A DNA stretch of 64,000 nucleotides from Pelosinus sp. IPA-1 (lineage in GTDB: Bacteria > Bacillota > Negativicutes > DSM-13327), in NCBI RefSeq assembly GCF_030269905.1, contig NZ_BSVC01000006.1:310001-374000 (forward strand), written 5' to 3'. The position numbers and the translations under genes are program-made. The notes under the pieces were generated by a model, which saw nothing but the letters and a program-made list of their open reading frames with translations, made no database searches and was not told the origin of the DNA. Positions 44,120 to 54,130 of this stretch are shown here, piece after piece; position 1 is the stretch's first letter, and the number at the start of each line of letters is the position of its first letter.

Positions 44120-46069
44120 TTGCATAAGAATAAAGCATATCTGAATTGTTTGCAGCGTGAGCAAGCGCAAGAATTGTGGTATCAAAAATTAACTGAATGT
44201 GGTTTTTTCAAAAATCTTCCTAGGGAAACTATATTGGTTGGAGACGCAAGAGGGAGAGTAACAGCTAGTTCTATTTACGCAAAACAATCTGTACCTCATT
44301 ATAATGGTGCAGCTATGGATGGAATTGCTGTTTGGGCGTCAGATACTTTTGGTGCCCAGGAGAATGAACCGAAACGTCTTACGCTACTTACTGAAGAGCA
44401 AACTTTTTCATCTGACTGTTGCTATGTAGTTGATACTGGGGATCTAATGCCACTAGGTACAAATGCAGTGGTAATGGTGGAAGATGTATACTTTGTAGAT
44501 GGTGGGGCGGAAATTATTGCAGCTGTAGCACCGTGGCAGCATGTACGCATTATTGGTGAGGATATAGTTGCGAATGAATTGGTACTACCTGAGCACCACG
44601 TAATTTCGCCTGTTGATATTGCAGCCCTATTAGCTGCAGGAGTAGAAGAAATCGAAGTTTTGAGTAAACCTAAAGTAGCTGTAATTCCAACTGGTGATGA
44701 AATTGTTGCTACGTGTAAAGAATTAAAACCTGGTGTCATTTTAGATGTTAATTCTCATATGCTTTCTGCGGCAGTAGCCGAATGGGGAGGCGAGCCAGTT
44801 CGAATGAATATTGTTAAAGATAATATTCATGGAATTAAGAGAGCAATTTTCGCTAGCTTACAAGTTAATGATATGGTTATTGTAAATGCTGGTACCTCTG
44901 CAGGCAGGGAAGACTATACTTCGACAGTTCTATCCGAGCTAGGAGAAGTGTTAGTGCATGGTGTGGCAATAAAGCCAGGAAAGCCAGTTATCCTAGCAAT
45001 CTGTCAAGGAAAACCAGTGATTGGTTTACCGGGATATCCTGTGTCCGCCATGTTAACAGCTGAGTTATTTATTCGGAATGTTTTAGTTGCAAGGCAAAAA
45101 CTGCCACCATACGAAGAGGATAAAATAGAGGCAGCATTAGTTAAGCAAATAGCTTCTACTCTTGGTGTGGAAGAATACGTAAGGGTATCGGTTGGAAATG
45201 TACAAGGCAAAATGGTGGCTGCACCCCTAAGCCGCGGTGCAGGCTTAATTTCTTCATTGACCAAAGCACAAGGCATAATTCGTGTTGGACGAGGTAATTT
45301 AGGACTAGCAGCAGGGACAGTGCTGCCGGTAAACCTATTGCACAAAGCGAAACCTGCCAATACAATTCTAGCAGTTGGCAGTCATGATTTGGCCTTAGAA
45401 TTATTAGGTGTTTTTTTGAGAAGACGTAGGGAAAATGTATATTTATCATGCGCTAATGTTGGCAGCATGGGGGGAATTATGGCAATCGCTAATAATGAAG
45501 CCCATATTGCAGGGATTCATTTACTAGATGAAGAAACTGGGCAATACAATAAGGCTCAAATGGAAAAATACTTGCCCAACAAAAATTTGCATTTAGTTCA
45601 TTTTGCCATGCGGCAGCAAGGGCTCATGGTTTTACCGAATAATCCTAAAGAGATAGAAGGATTAAAAGATTTGACAAGGCCTGAAATTACTTATATCAAT
45701 CGGCAACGTGGTTCGGGTACAAGAATGTTACTTGACTATGAACTCAAAAAAAGTACAATTCATTCTAGTCAAATACGTGGATACGAAAAAGAGGTGGGAA
45801 CCCATATGGCTGTAGCAGCTTCGGTGATAGCAGGAGCAGCAGATACTGGTCTTGGTGTTCAGGCAGCAGCGCATGCTTTAGGACTAGATTTTATACCTGT
45901 ATCACAAGAACAATATGATTTGATTTTGAATTTTTCTACTGATGATGAACATATGAACATCATCATAGATATTTTACAGTCTCCAGAATTTCGCTATGAG
46001 GTGGAATCCTTAGGTGGCTATGATCTACGCGATGCAGGAAAGCTAATTCACTTTTCTAAAGAAAATTAA
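44120..46069 (+). CDS. MoeA fused to periplasmic-binding-like domain
   Basis: TTG 44120 behind AAAGGAGGAGG. The 649-residue product has a complete MoeA-type N-terminal part (HYNGAAMDGIAVWA, GDLMPLGTNAVVMVED, GTSAGREDYTSTV, GKPVIGLPGYPVSAM). The C-terminal 240 residues are a LysR-effector/PBP-like fold with TYINRQRGSGTRMLLDYEL and GAADTGLGVQAAAHALGL. Fusions of this kind are seen in Mo/W-using anaerobes and probably sense or deliver the metal-ligand complex. A second MoeA next to a normal one suggests separate loading of Mo and W, which is inference. Confidence 0.88.
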   Translation: MHKNKAYLNCLQREQAQELWYQKLTECGFFKNLPRETILVGDARGRVTASSIYAKQSVPHYNGAAMDGIAVWASDTFGAQENEPKRLTLLTEEQTFSSDCCYVVDTGDLMPLGTNAVVMVEDVYFVDGGAEIIAAVAPWQHVRIIGEDIVANELVLPEHHVISPVDIAALLAAGVEEIEVLSKPKVAVIPTGDEIVATCKELKPGVILDVNSHMLSAAVAEWGGEPVRMNIVKDNIHGIKRAIFASLQVNDMVIVNAGTSAGREDYTSTVLSELGEVLVHGVAIKPGKPVILAICQGKPVIGLPGYPVSAMLTAELFIRNVLVARQKLPPYEEDKIEAALVKQIASTLGVEEYVRVSVGNVQGKMVAAPLSRGAGLISSLTKAQGIIRVGRGNLGLAAGTVLPVNLLHKAKPANTILAVGSHDLALELLGVFLRRRRENVYLSCANVGSMGGIMAIANNEAHIAGIHLLDEETGQYNKAQMEKYLPNKNLHLVHFAMRQQGLMVLPNNPKEIEGLKDLTRPEITYINRQRGSGTRMLLDYELKKSTIHSSQIRGYEKEVGTHMAVAASVIAGAADTGLGVQAAAHALGLDFIPVSQEQYDLILNFSTDDEHMNIIIDILQSPEFRYEVESLGGYDLRDAGKLIHFSKEN

Positions 46070-46154
46070 ACTTAGTATAGCGAAATAGCTTCATCTGCTC
46101 GTTATGCACTTATTCAAGGGCTAAATAATGAATATACAAAGTAGGAGGAATATG

Positions 46155-47027
46155 ATGCGTAAGTTTATCGGTGTTTGTTTACTTATTGTTACTACTATTT
46201 TTTTTATCGGGTGTGGAAATGCTCCATCAAAGACAGAGACGAATGCTGGGAAAACAATTGTAAATAAGGATGTAATATTGGCCACTACAACAAGTACACA
46301 AGATAGTGGGTTGCTGGATATTCTAATTCCTGCTTTTGAGAAGAAAACGGGGTACAAAATAAAAACAATTGCTGTTGGCACTGGACAAGCGTTAGCCATG
46401 GGGGAAAAAGGCGAGGCTGATGTATTATTGGTCCATGCGCCAGCTGCAGAAAAAAAGGTAGTAGATAGTGGCGCAGCTATTCATCGTATTTTGGTAATGC
46501 ATAATGACTTTATCATCGTGGGGCCAACGAATGATATGGCGCAAACGAAAGGGAAATCGGCTAAGGATGCCTTGACCGGAATTGGTAATAAAGAAGCTGT
46601 ATTTATATCTCGTGGTGATGATTCTGGAACAGATAAAATGGAAAAGAGCTTATGGAAATTAGTAGGGATCAAACCATCTGGAGCCTGGTATCAAGAAGCC
46701 GGTTCAGGAATGGGGCAAACTCTAAAAATTGCAGATGAAAAACAAGGCTATACCTTAAGTGATCGGGCTACTTATTTGGCACAAAAGAAAAATCTTTCTT
46801 TGCAAATTCTTGTAGAAGGCGATGCCACATTGCTTAATATTTATCACGTAATGGAAGTAAATCCTGAGAAATTTTCTAAAGTAAATAATGCAGGTGCTAA
46901 GGCATTTAGTGAATTTTTATTATCAAGTGAAGGTCAAGGGTTGATTGCAGGATTTGGGAAAGAGAAATTTGGACAACCATTATTTTTTGCCGATGGTGGT
47001 AAAACAGAAAAGGATTTTGGGCTATAG
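46155..47027 (+). CDS. tupA: Tungstate ABC transporter substrate-binding lipoprotein
   Basis: ATG 46155 is best spaced from TAGGAGG; ATG 46152 is possible. N-terminal lipoprotein signal with lipobox FIGC. The mature start ILATTTSTQDSGLLDILIP is the TupA signature for tungstate rather than the ModA/WtpA type. DADVLLVHAP-like and SRGDDSGTDKME segments shape the oxyanion pocket. It binds tungstate outside the cell for the TupBC importer encoded next. Confidence 0.9.
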   Translation: MRKFIGVCLLIVTTIFFIGCGNAPSKTETNAGKTIVNKDVILATTTSTQDSGLLDILIPAFEKKTGYKIKTIAVGTGQALAMGEKGEADVLLVHAPAAEKKVVDSGAAIHRILVMHNDFIIVGPTNDMAQTKGKSAKDALTGIGNKEAVFISRGDDSGTDKMEKSLWKLVGIKPSGAWYQEAGSGMGQTLKIADEKQGYTLSDRATYLAQKKNLSLQILVEGDATLLNIYHVMEVNPEKFSKVNNAGAKAFSEFLLSSEGQGLIAGFGKEKFGQPLFFADGGKTEKDFGL

Positions 47028-47036
47028 AGGAATTTT

Positions 47037-47735
47037 ATGGATATGATTGTCAAAGGATTGATCCAAGGATTGCAACTTCTGCTCAGTGGTGATAGTGAAG
47101 TCCTAGAGGTTGCAATTCTTACGATTAGAGTATCAGGAATAGCAACAGCCATAAGTGTACTAATAGGAATTCCTATAGGTTTGTGGTTAGCTTTAAAAGA
47201 TTTCTATGGCAAGCAGGCCGTCAATAGTATCGTTAATTTTGGGATGGGGTTCCCGCCTGTAGTAGTTGGTTTAGTTGTTAGCTTATTTTTATGGCGCTAT
47301 GGACCTTTGGGAGAACTAAGTCTCATGTATACACCATTAGCGATGGTTATAGCCCAAGCCATTATTGCGACTCCTATTGTGATTGGTTTGAGCTTTGCTG
47401 CTATTGTTAGTCTTAATCCAAAACTTCGTTGGCAACTTATATCGCTAGGGGCTACTCGCTGGCAAGCAAGCTGGCTCTTGATTAAAGAGGCACGTCTAGG
47501 CTTAATGGCCGCTGTAATTGCTGGATTTGGTCGCGTGATTTCGGAAGTAGGGGCCTCTATGATGGTAGGGGGCAATATTAAGGGGCAAACAAGAGTGTTG
47601 ACGACAGCGACTGTTATGGAAGTAGGTAAGGGTAACTATGATTTGGCTTTAGCAATTAGTATGATTCTATTATTGATTGCGTATAGTATTGTAGTTATGT
47701 TGACTTATTTGCAGCATAAAGGAAAGAGTGACTAA
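47037..47735 (+). CDS. tupB: Tungstate ABC transporter permease
   Basis: ATG 47037 ten bases after tupA, with TAGAGG upstream. The 232-residue product has about five membrane helices and the permease coupling loop LISLGATRWQASWLLIKEA (the EAA loop, ending in the conserved Ala-Gly-Phe-Gly region AVIAGFGRVISEVGASMMVG). TupB-type length and order confirm the transporter. Confidence 0.93.
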   Translation: MDMIVKGLIQGLQLLLSGDSEVLEVAILTIRVSGIATAISVLIGIPIGLWLALKDFYGKQAVNSIVNFGMGFPPVVVGLVVSLFLWRYGPLGELSLMYTPLAMVIAQAIIATPIVIGLSFAAIVSLNPKLRWQLISLGATRWQASWLLIKEARLGLMAAVIAGFGRVISEVGASMMVGGNIKGQTRVLTTATVMEVGKGNYDLALAISMILLLIAYSIVVMLTYLQHKGKSD

Positions 47736-47737
47736 GG

Positions 47738-48808
47738 ATGAATGAGTGTATATTGGACATGCAGCACGTAAATGTAGATCGAAAAACACGCAAGAACGTA
47801 CTAAATATTAACAATTTCCGTATGAAGCATGGTGAATTAGTCGCTGTAGTTGGGCCAAATGGTGCTGGAAAGAGTACTCTTTTACAAGTTATTAATCTAT
47901 TGCATTCTTATCAAGGGAAAATACTTTTATTTGGGGAAGATAGTAGTAAGGTGGATAAAACTACTTTACGTCGTCAATGTGCCATGGTATTTCAAGATGC
48001 ATTGCTCTTAAATGATACTGTATTTAACAATGTAGCCTTACCGCTAAAATTTCGTGGAATGGCGACAAGTGAAATAAGGCAAAGGGTCTATCAGGCATTG
48101 GCCGATTTTCGTTGTGATCATTTGGCAGATCGGCCAGCTCGTTCTTTGTCTGGAGGGGAAGCCCAGCGAGTTTCTATTGCCCGTGCCTTAGTAACTCTTC
48201 CAAAACTTTTACTATTAGATGAACCCTTTGCTTCTTTAGATAAAGCCACACGTGAAGAGATGATAGGAGAGATAAGACGGCTAGCGCAGCGAAAAGGAAT
48301 ATCCGTACTATTGGTTAGTCATGATTTTACAGATGTTTTGCAGTTTGCTGAACGGGCAATTGTAATGTTTGCTGGTAGTATTGTACAAGATAACAAACCA
48401 GAGGTTATACTTCGTAGGCCGATTAATCAACAAGTAGCAAAATTGGTAGGTATGGACAATATTATTCCTTGTCACATAGAAATAAATGACCAAAACAGAT
48501 TAATAAAATTGACTAATGGAACTAGTTTCACTCTTTATGGGGAAGTAAAGGATTCTGTCACAGTGTGCTGCCTGCCTGGGGATTCTCTTTATATTTGCGA
48601 AGGAAATTCGGGGCAGCAGGAGCAGTGGATTAAATTAGAAGGAATAGTGGAACGAATCGTACCAGGATTAGGAGTCTATCAGGTTATTGTCAAAATAGGC
48701 AAAGGTAATGTGATAGCCCGGCTGCCCCGAAGTCATATTACGAGCAATCTTCATACACACGATAAAATTAAATTAGTATTTGACCCAGCGGAAGTACATT
48801 TGATTTAG
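47738..48808 (+). CDS. tupC: Tungstate ABC transporter ATP-binding protein
   Basis: ATG 47738, two bases after tupB. The ATPase has Walker A GPNGAGKST, signature LSGGEAQRVSIARAL, Walker B LLLLDEPFASLD and the switch His (LLVSHDF). A 120-residue C-terminal extension after about residue 235 resembles a molybdate/TOBE-like regulatory domain, which may sense cytoplasmic oxyanion. It ends the operon before a strong terminator. Confidence 0.92.
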   Translation: MNECILDMQHVNVDRKTRKNVLNINNFRMKHGELVAVVGPNGAGKSTLLQVINLLHSYQGKILLFGEDSSKVDKTTLRRQCAMVFQDALLLNDTVFNNVALPLKFRGMATSEIRQRVYQALADFRCDHLADRPARSLSGGEAQRVSIARALVTLPKLLLLDEPFASLDKATREEMIGEIRRLAQRKGISVLLVSHDFTDVLQFAERAIVMFAGSIVQDNKPEVILRRPINQQVAKLVGMDNIIPCHIEINDQNRLIKLTNGTSFTLYGEVKDSVTVCCLPGDSLYICEGNSGQQEQWIKLEGIVERIVPGLGVYQVIVKIGKGNVIARLPRSHITSNLHTHDKIKLVFDPAEVHLI

Positions 48809-48817
48809 AAGAGAATA

Positions 48818-48856
48818 CAAAAATACCCAAGTTATTTTAACTTGGGTATTTTTGTA
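48818..48856. terminator. Bidirectional terminator between tupC and nudC
   Basis: AAAAATACCCAAGTT and AACTTGGGTATTTTT, A/T runs on both sides, between convergent genes. Confidence 0.85.
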
Positions 48857-48862
48857 CTCTCT

Positions 48863-49654
48863 TTAAGCTGGATTATGTTGATGGTTTTCTACGAACCAGT
48901 CAATTAATTTTCTCGCTACGCTAAGTTTGTCGGGGATATCTGGGAGGTTATGTGCCGAAAACCAACCAGCATCAACGATTTCTTGATTATCAATGGTTAT
49001 TTCTTCGGTTGAACATTGAGCGGTAAACGCAATCATAAGAGAGTCAGGGAAAGGCCATGGTTGGTTACCAAAATAGCTAATAGAATGTACTTCTACGCCA
49101 ACTTCCTCTTTTAGTTCTCGTTGTACGCAGTCTTCTAGTGATTCTCCTGGCTCAACAAATCCGGCAATAACGCTGTAACGATTAGGTGGGAATCGATTGG
49201 AGCGTGCTAGGAGAATTTGATTATCCTTAATGACAGCAACGATAATGGCTGGAGAAATACGAGGATATACAATATGACCGCATTGTACACATTTCATAGC
49301 AAGTTCATCGGTTGATACCGTCATTGTGCTCCCACAACAACCACAAAATTTACTTGTTCTCATCCAATTAGTAATGTGAAAAGCCCGACAAGCAAACCAA
49401 AAACATTCTTCTTCCATATTTCCGTAAAGCTGTCTTATTTTTTTAAATGAAAACCCAACAGGTATGCTTTCGCTATCTAAAGTTGCAACATAGCATTCCA
49501 TTTCGTGAAGCTTACCTATGCATTGGGCGTTAGTGGGCTGTAACTGTACTGTTGTAAGATCCGATGTGGTTAGAATAGTTGTTATTCCTTGTTCTTCTTT
49601 AATAAGAAGGTCATCATTATAAAATAAAAACCAGTAAGCGTTTTTCGTAGTCAT
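48863..49654 (-). CDS. nudC: NADH pyrophosphatase NudC
   Basis: ATG 49654 behind AAGGTGGTAG. A 263-residue protein: a beta-rich N-terminal domain, the zinc ribbon CGCCGS and CVQCGH, the Nudix box GFVEPGESLEDCVQRELKEE extending into VG, and the NudC-specific GNQPWPFPDSLM. It hydrolyses NAD(H) and can decap NAD-capped RNA. It is monocistronic and faces the tup operon; there is no evident link to purine breakdown beyond nucleotide hygiene. Confidence 0.95.
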   Translation of the reverse strand: MTTKNAYWFLFYNDDLLIKEEQGITTILTTSDLTTVQLQPTNAQCIGKLHEMECYVATLDSESIPVGFSFKKIRQLYGNMEEECFWFACRAFHITNWMRTSKFCGCCGSTMTVSTDELAMKCVQCGHIVYPRISPAIIVAVIKDNQILLARSNRFPPNRYSVIAGFVEPGESLEDCVQRELKEEVGVEVHSISYFGNQPWPFPDSLMIAFTAQCSTEEITIDNQEIVDAGWFSAHNLPDIPDKLSVARKLIDWFVENHQHNPA

Positions 49655-49808
49655 TTTATCTACCACCTTAGCATTCAATTATAGTGTACAGGTATTATAC
49701 TATCACAAATTCCAATAGAATGGAGTCAAAATTTTTAGCTAGTTTATTTTAGTATGATTCACTGGTATACTTAGGGATGGTATTAGATTTTACTAAGGAG
49801 GGAATTGT

Positions 49809-51137
49809 ATGACAACCACGTTGTTAAAAAATGCTGTGATTGTGACAATGAATTCTAATCGTGAAATTGTACAGGGTGACATATTAATTGAAGATACTTA
49901 TATTAAAGACATTGGACAACTTGATGTAAATGCAGATCGGATTATAGATGTTGGCGGCCAAATTATTATTCCTGGACTAATTCAAACTCATGTTCACTTG
50001 TGTCAAACTCTATTTCGAGGCCAGGCGGATGATTTAGAACTAATGGATTGGTTAAAACTGCGAATATGGCCCTTGGAAGGTGCACATGATTCCGAATCTG
50101 TTTATTGGTCTGCTTTACTTGGTATTGGTGAATTATTTCGCGGTGGGACGACAGCGATCATTGATATGGAGACAGTACACCATACGGAATCAGCTTTTCA
50201 GGCTATTTTAGATTCAGGAATAAGAGCAGTAAGTGGTAAGTGTATGATGGATAGTGGTAACTCTGTGCCTCAAAGCTTAATGGAGAAAAGTAATGATTCC
50301 TTGCAACAAAGTGTTGATTTACTAGAAAAATGGCATAGAAAAGGTGATGGACGATTGCAGTATGCGTTTGCACCTCGATTTGTAGTGTCTTGTACGGAAG
50401 AATTATTAGTAGAGGTTGCTAAGTTAGCGAAACAATATAAGGTTAAAATACATACCCATGCTTCAGAAAACAAAGGGGAAATTGCTCTTGTTCAAGCGGA
50501 ACGCAATATGCGCAATATCGTGTATCTAAATCATTTAGGCCTGGCGAATGAGGATTTAATTTTGGCCCACTGTATTTGGTTAGATGATGAAGAATTTACT
50601 ATCCTTGAAAGGCAGAAGGTAAAGGTAGTTCATTGCCCAACATGCAATCTTAAACTTGGATCAGGTATTGCACGCATTCCAGAAATGCTAAAGAGAGGAA
50701 TACATGTATCATTAGGGGCAGATGGTGCTCCGTGTAATAATAATTTGGATCAATTTATCGAAATGCGCACAGCTGCTTTAATTCAAAAACCTATTTATGG
50801 TCCTACTGCTATGCCAGCATGGCAAACATTCGAAATGGCTACTGTGGCAGGCGCTAAAGCTATGGGACTAGAAAAAGAAGTTGGCTCTTTAGAAATAGGC
50901 AAAAAAGCTGATATAGCTATAATTGATCTATGTAAATTACATTGTTCCCCTTGGGAAGGTAGTAATATATATGCACAATTAGTTTATCAGGCCAAAGCAA
51001 ACGATGTAACATTGACGATGGTAGACGGCAAAATTGTATATGAAAAAGGTTGTTTGATGACAATGGATGAGGCGCAAGTTATTCAAAAATCAAATATTGC
51101 TATAAAACGAGTTAGTGAGAGGGCTGGAATTTTCTAG
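49809..51137 (+). CDS. Amidohydrolase, nucleoside/5'-deoxyadenosine or MTA/SAH deaminase-like
   Basis: ATG 49809 behind AAGGAGGG. A 442-residue metal-dependent deaminase of the TrzA/SAH-deaminase group. Metal ligands: GLIQTHVHLCQTLFRGQ, KIHTHASENKGE, LAHCIWLD and the Asp in LGADGAPCNNNLD. Length and phrasing (GADGAPCNN) match 5'-deoxyadenosine/5-methylthioadenosine/S-adenosylhomocysteine deaminases. In this context a purine substrate (guanine or adenosine-type) is also credible. Upstream has no sigma-54 site. Confidence 0.8.
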   Translation: MTTTLLKNAVIVTMNSNREIVQGDILIEDTYIKDIGQLDVNADRIIDVGGQIIIPGLIQTHVHLCQTLFRGQADDLELMDWLKLRIWPLEGAHDSESVYWSALLGIGELFRGGTTAIIDMETVHHTESAFQAILDSGIRAVSGKCMMDSGNSVPQSLMEKSNDSLQQSVDLLEKWHRKGDGRLQYAFAPRFVVSCTEELLVEVAKLAKQYKVKIHTHASENKGEIALVQAERNMRNIVYLNHLGLANEDLILAHCIWLDDEEFTILERQKVKVVHCPTCNLKLGSGIARIPEMLKRGIHVSLGADGAPCNNNLDQFIEMRTAALIQKPIYGPTAMPAWQTFEMATVAGAKAMGLEKEVGSLEIGKKADIAIIDLCKLHCSPWEGSNIYAQLVYQAKANDVTLTMVDGKIVYEKGCLMTMDEAQVIQKSNIAIKRVSERAGIF

Positions 51138-51161
51138 TTTACATAAATTCATTTAGGAAGA

Positions 51162-51192
51162 AGTCATATCCTTTGGATATGGCTTTTCTTTA
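51162..51192 (+). terminator. Terminator of the amidohydrolase gene
   Basis: AGTCATATCC and GGATATGGCT around TTT, followed by TTTCTTTA. Confidence 0.7.
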
Positions 51193-51317
51193 TTAGAAAG
51201 GGAACAACATAATTATGAATAGAGATCATATGAAGGGAAAAAAGGTAATATGTGGAATAAGAGTTATAGCAGCTATTTATTTAGTGACATTCTCATAAGA
51301 GTTAGTATTTTTATCAT

Positions 51318-51346
51318 TTGAGATTTTATACAAGTATTTTTATATT
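51318..51346 (+). promoter_or_regulatory. Sigma-A promoter of yqeB
   Basis: TTGAGA (51318-51323), 17 bases, TATATT (51341-51346), 31 bases before the start codon. Confidence 0.6.
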
Positions 51347-51376
51347 AGGTTAATAATCAACGTAGGAGGTTTTGTT

Positions 51377-52177
51377 ATGAAAAGGCTTATAGTAATCAAG
51401 GGGGCTGGTGACATAGCGACAGGTATAGCTTGTCGCTTATTTCGTAGTGGGTTTCCTATAATTATGACTGAATTAGCGCAGCCTACGGTCATTCGAAGAA
51501 CCGTTGCTTTTGCGCAAGTTATTTTCTCAGGTCAGGTTATTGTAGAAAATGTTGTGGCTGTAAACACCTCAATGGAAAATTCTTTAGAAGTAGTTAAACA
51601 AGGACAAATCCCTGTAGTGGTTGATCCACAAGGTCGCATTATGAATGTACTTAAACCGTGGGGAATTGTCGATGCTATATTGGCAAAAAAAAATCTTGGT
51701 ACTCAAATAACTGATGCCCCTGCTGTAGTAGGAATAGGGCCTGGATTTACTGCTGGCCTTGATGTACATGCTGTCGTGGAAAGTATGCGAGGTCATGATT
51801 TAGGTAGAGTTATTATAGAAGGAAAGGCTTTGCCTGATACGGGAATACCTGGGGAAATCGGAGGTTATACCCGGGAACGAATTTTACGCGCTCCTTGCCA
51901 AGGGGTTTTTAAAGGTATTAGCAGAATTGGAGATAGTGTAGTAGCAGGAGAAATTGTGGCTCATGTGAATAAAGAACCAGTTATTGCAGAGATTTCTGGC
52001 ATTTTAAGGGGACTTCTACAAGATGGTCTTACTGTTAAAGCAGGTATGAAAATTGGAGATATTGATGCGAGATGTGTACAACAACATTGTTTTTCTATTT
52101 CGGATAAAGCGCGAGCAATTGGCGGTGGCGTCCTAGAAGCTTTGATGCAACGACTAGAATTAGAAAAAAAGATGTAG
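51377..52177 (+). CDS. yqeB: YqeB/EF2563-type selenium-dependent molybdenum hydroxylase protein
   Basis: ATG 51377 after TAGGAGG. The 266-residue product starts RLIVIKGAGDIATGIACRLF (Rossmann-like), then VVVDPQGRIMNVLKPWGIVD and GIGPGFTAGLDVHAVVES, the signature of the YqeB/EF2563 family. These proteins are part of the selenium-dependent molybdenum hydroxylase trait, in which labile selenium is placed on the Mo site. It stands next to the sigma-54 activator and xdhABC, so the xanthine dehydrogenase here is probably a selenium-requiring one. No selD or yqeC lies in the window. Confidence 0.88.
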   Translation: MKRLIVIKGAGDIATGIACRLFRSGFPIIMTELAQPTVIRRTVAFAQVIFSGQVIVENVVAVNTSMENSLEVVKQGQIPVVVDPQGRIMNVLKPWGIVDAILAKKNLGTQITDAPAVVGIGPGFTAGLDVHAVVESMRGHDLGRVIIEGKALPDTGIPGEIGGYTRERILRAPCQGVFKGISRIGDSVVAGEIVAHVNKEPVIAEISGILRGLLQDGLTVKAGMKIGDIDARCVQQHCFSISDKARAIGGGVLEALMQRLELEKKM

Positions 52178-52219
52178 TGATAAAAGGGGTAGAGAAATGA
52201 ATAATGGGGGCAGGCTGTT

Positions 52220-53968
52220 GTGAAAAAAACAATTTTGCAAGAAATTCAGGATGTCGTCATTCAGTATGGAAAAGTTATCTCCCATGTTATAAAAATGGAT
52301 GTGGAGATTGTTGATGCTAATTTATTTCGAATCTCTGGCACTGGAATTTATAATAACCAGATCAACATAGATATGTCTAAAGAAGGCTTTGTCTATAAGC
52401 AAGTTCTCGCTACAGGAAAAACCCAGTTGATTGAAAAACCTGGAGAGCATATTTTCTGTACCTTGTGTCCCAAGCAAGGACGTTGCGAGGAGAAGATGGA
52501 GCTATGTACTCCGATTAAGTTAAATGATGAAATTATCGGTGTTATTGGTTTGATTTGCTTTAATGAAGAACAAAAACAAAAGCTATTAGATGATATAGAC
52601 TTTTATCAATTATTTATAATGCAGATTGCCGAATTTATAAGTGCTAAAGCATATGAACAGCGTGAAAGAGAACGGGATCAGGTCATTACGACATTATTAA
52701 TGCATGTGATTAATAATGTCGACAAAGGTGTTCTTATCTTAAATCAAAATAACCAAATTATTCAAATCAATAACAGTGCAGTAAAGCAACTACAACTAAC
52801 TTCAACTTGTATCAACGAGAAGGTAGCCATAGAGCCTACTGGAGACTCTATGTTAGGTGCAGAAGAATATAAGGTTACTATTGCCCAAAAGAAGTTTAAA
52901 TTAATGGGGGATTTACTGACAGTTTCTCCTGGTTTTGCAGTGTATGATAAAATTTTTATTTTTAATGAAATGAAAAGTGTAAAATCAGATATATATGGCT
53001 TAACAAATGTGGCTAAGTCTGTTAGCTTAGAAAACATTATCGGCGAATCTGAGGCAATTAAACAATTGAAAAATAAAATTCGCAAAGTAGCTGATTCTAA
53101 TTCTACAGTATTAGTTTCTGGTCAAAGCGGTACGGGAAAGGAGCTAGTAGCAAGGGCAATTCATGCTGAAAGTAATCGAAGTACTAAGCCATTTATTGCT
53201 GTAAACTGTGGAGCTATCCCAGATACTTTATTGGAAAGCGAGCTTTTTGGTTATATCAAAGGTGCATTTACAGGAGCAGATCCTCGTGGGAAAATTGGTA
53301 AGTTTGAACTCGCTAATAAAGGCGTTATCTTCCTGGATGAAGTTGGTGATATGCCAATATACTTACAGGTTAAGTTGCTACGGGTCTTACAAGAACGGAA
53401 ATTAGTGCGTATTGGATCGAATCAGTTAATTTCCTTTGATGTTCGTGTTATTGCCGCTACAAACAAGGACTTGAAAGCGTTAATTAAAGAGAATAAATTC
53501 CGTGAGGATTTGTTCTATCGATTGAATGTCATACCTCTTGAAGTACCATCTCTTTCCCAGCGAATAGAAGACATCCATATGCTTGTGACAAATACTATGG
53601 CAAAATACTGTGGTTTATTTCATAAGAAAGTAAGAAAAATTGACCAGGCCACCATGGATATCTTAATACGGTATCCTTGGCCTGGTAATGTACGAGAATT
53701 AGAAAACACCATTGAATTTATGATTAATATGGCAGATGATTTAGGGGTCCTTACAAAGGAAACTTTGCCGCGTAATATTCGAGAATACAAAAGTACTAGG
53801 GAAAAAGGTAATGAGGGGGCTATTCGTCTTTTACGAGAAGTTGAGCAAGAACACATCATGAAGGCAATTGCTTTTTACGGTGATAATACGAAAGGAAAGC
53901 AAGTCGCTGCAAGACAGTTAGGGATTGGTATAGCTACTTTATATCGTAAGTTAAATGAAAGATTATAA
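52220..53968 (+). CDS. Sigma-54-dependent activator with Cys-containing sensor domain
   Basis: GTG 52220 after GGGGGCAGG. A 582-residue protein in three parts. The N-terminal GAF-like sensor (about 1-150) contains [17 protein letters not shown], four cysteines that could bind an Fe-S cluster or metal. A PAS-like linker follows. The AAA+ domain has Walker A GQSGTGKE, the sigma-54 contact GAFTGA, Walker [12 protein letters not shown] and an arginine finger region. The C-terminal Fis HTH ends in [15 protein letters not shown]. It matches the position of E. coli YgeV-type regulators. It is the natural regulator of the two sigma-54 promoters in this block. Confidence 0.9.
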   Translation: MKKTILQEIQDVVIQYGKVISHVIKMDVEIVDANLFRISGTGIYNNQINIDMSKEGFVYKQVLATGKTQLIEKPGEHIFCTLCPKQGRCEEKMELCTPIKLNDEIIGVIGLICFNEEQKQKLLDDIDFYQLFIMQIAEFISAKAYEQRERERDQVITTLLMHVINNVDKGVLILNQNNQIIQINNSAVKQLQLTSTCINEKVAIEPTGDSMLGAEEYKVTIAQKKFKLMGDLLTVSPGFAVYDKIFIFNEMKSVKSDIYGLTNVAKSVSLENIIGESEAIKQLKNKIRKVADSNSTVLVSGQSGTGKELVARAIHAESNRSTKPFIAVNCGAIPDTLLESELFGYIKGAFTGADPRGKIGKFELANKGVIFLDEVGDMPIYLQVKLLRVLQERKLVRIGSNQLISFDVRVIAATNKDLKALIKENKFREDLFYRLNVIPLEVPSLSQRIEDIHMLVTNTMAKYCGLFHKKVRKIDQATMDILIRYPWPGNVRELENTIEFMINMADDLGVLTKETLPRNIREYKSTREKGNEGAIRLLREVEQEHIMKAIAFYGDNTKGKQVAARQLGIGIATLYRKLNERL

Positions 53969-54130
53969 CTGGTATATTCTATCGGTAGAATTAATACTAT
54001 GCTAAAGATGGTACTATTTTCCTAGTTAAGTTCCTAGTTTATCTAGATAATCTCAAAATGATAACACCTAATTACAATTGCCACAGCTAATTCTAAAGGG
54101 CTTTGTAATAGATAAAGGACTGAAACGTGT

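Noticed and set aside
45156-45449. Minus-strand frame inside the MoeA fusion gene
   Set aside because: It lies within a well-supported MoeA coding sequence and has no ribosome site.
51300-51330. A TTTATCATTTGA sequence resembling a half-site of the sigma-54 activator motif before yqeB
   Set aside because: Only one half matches and no -24/-12 promoter is present; a normal sigma-A promoter overlaps it.
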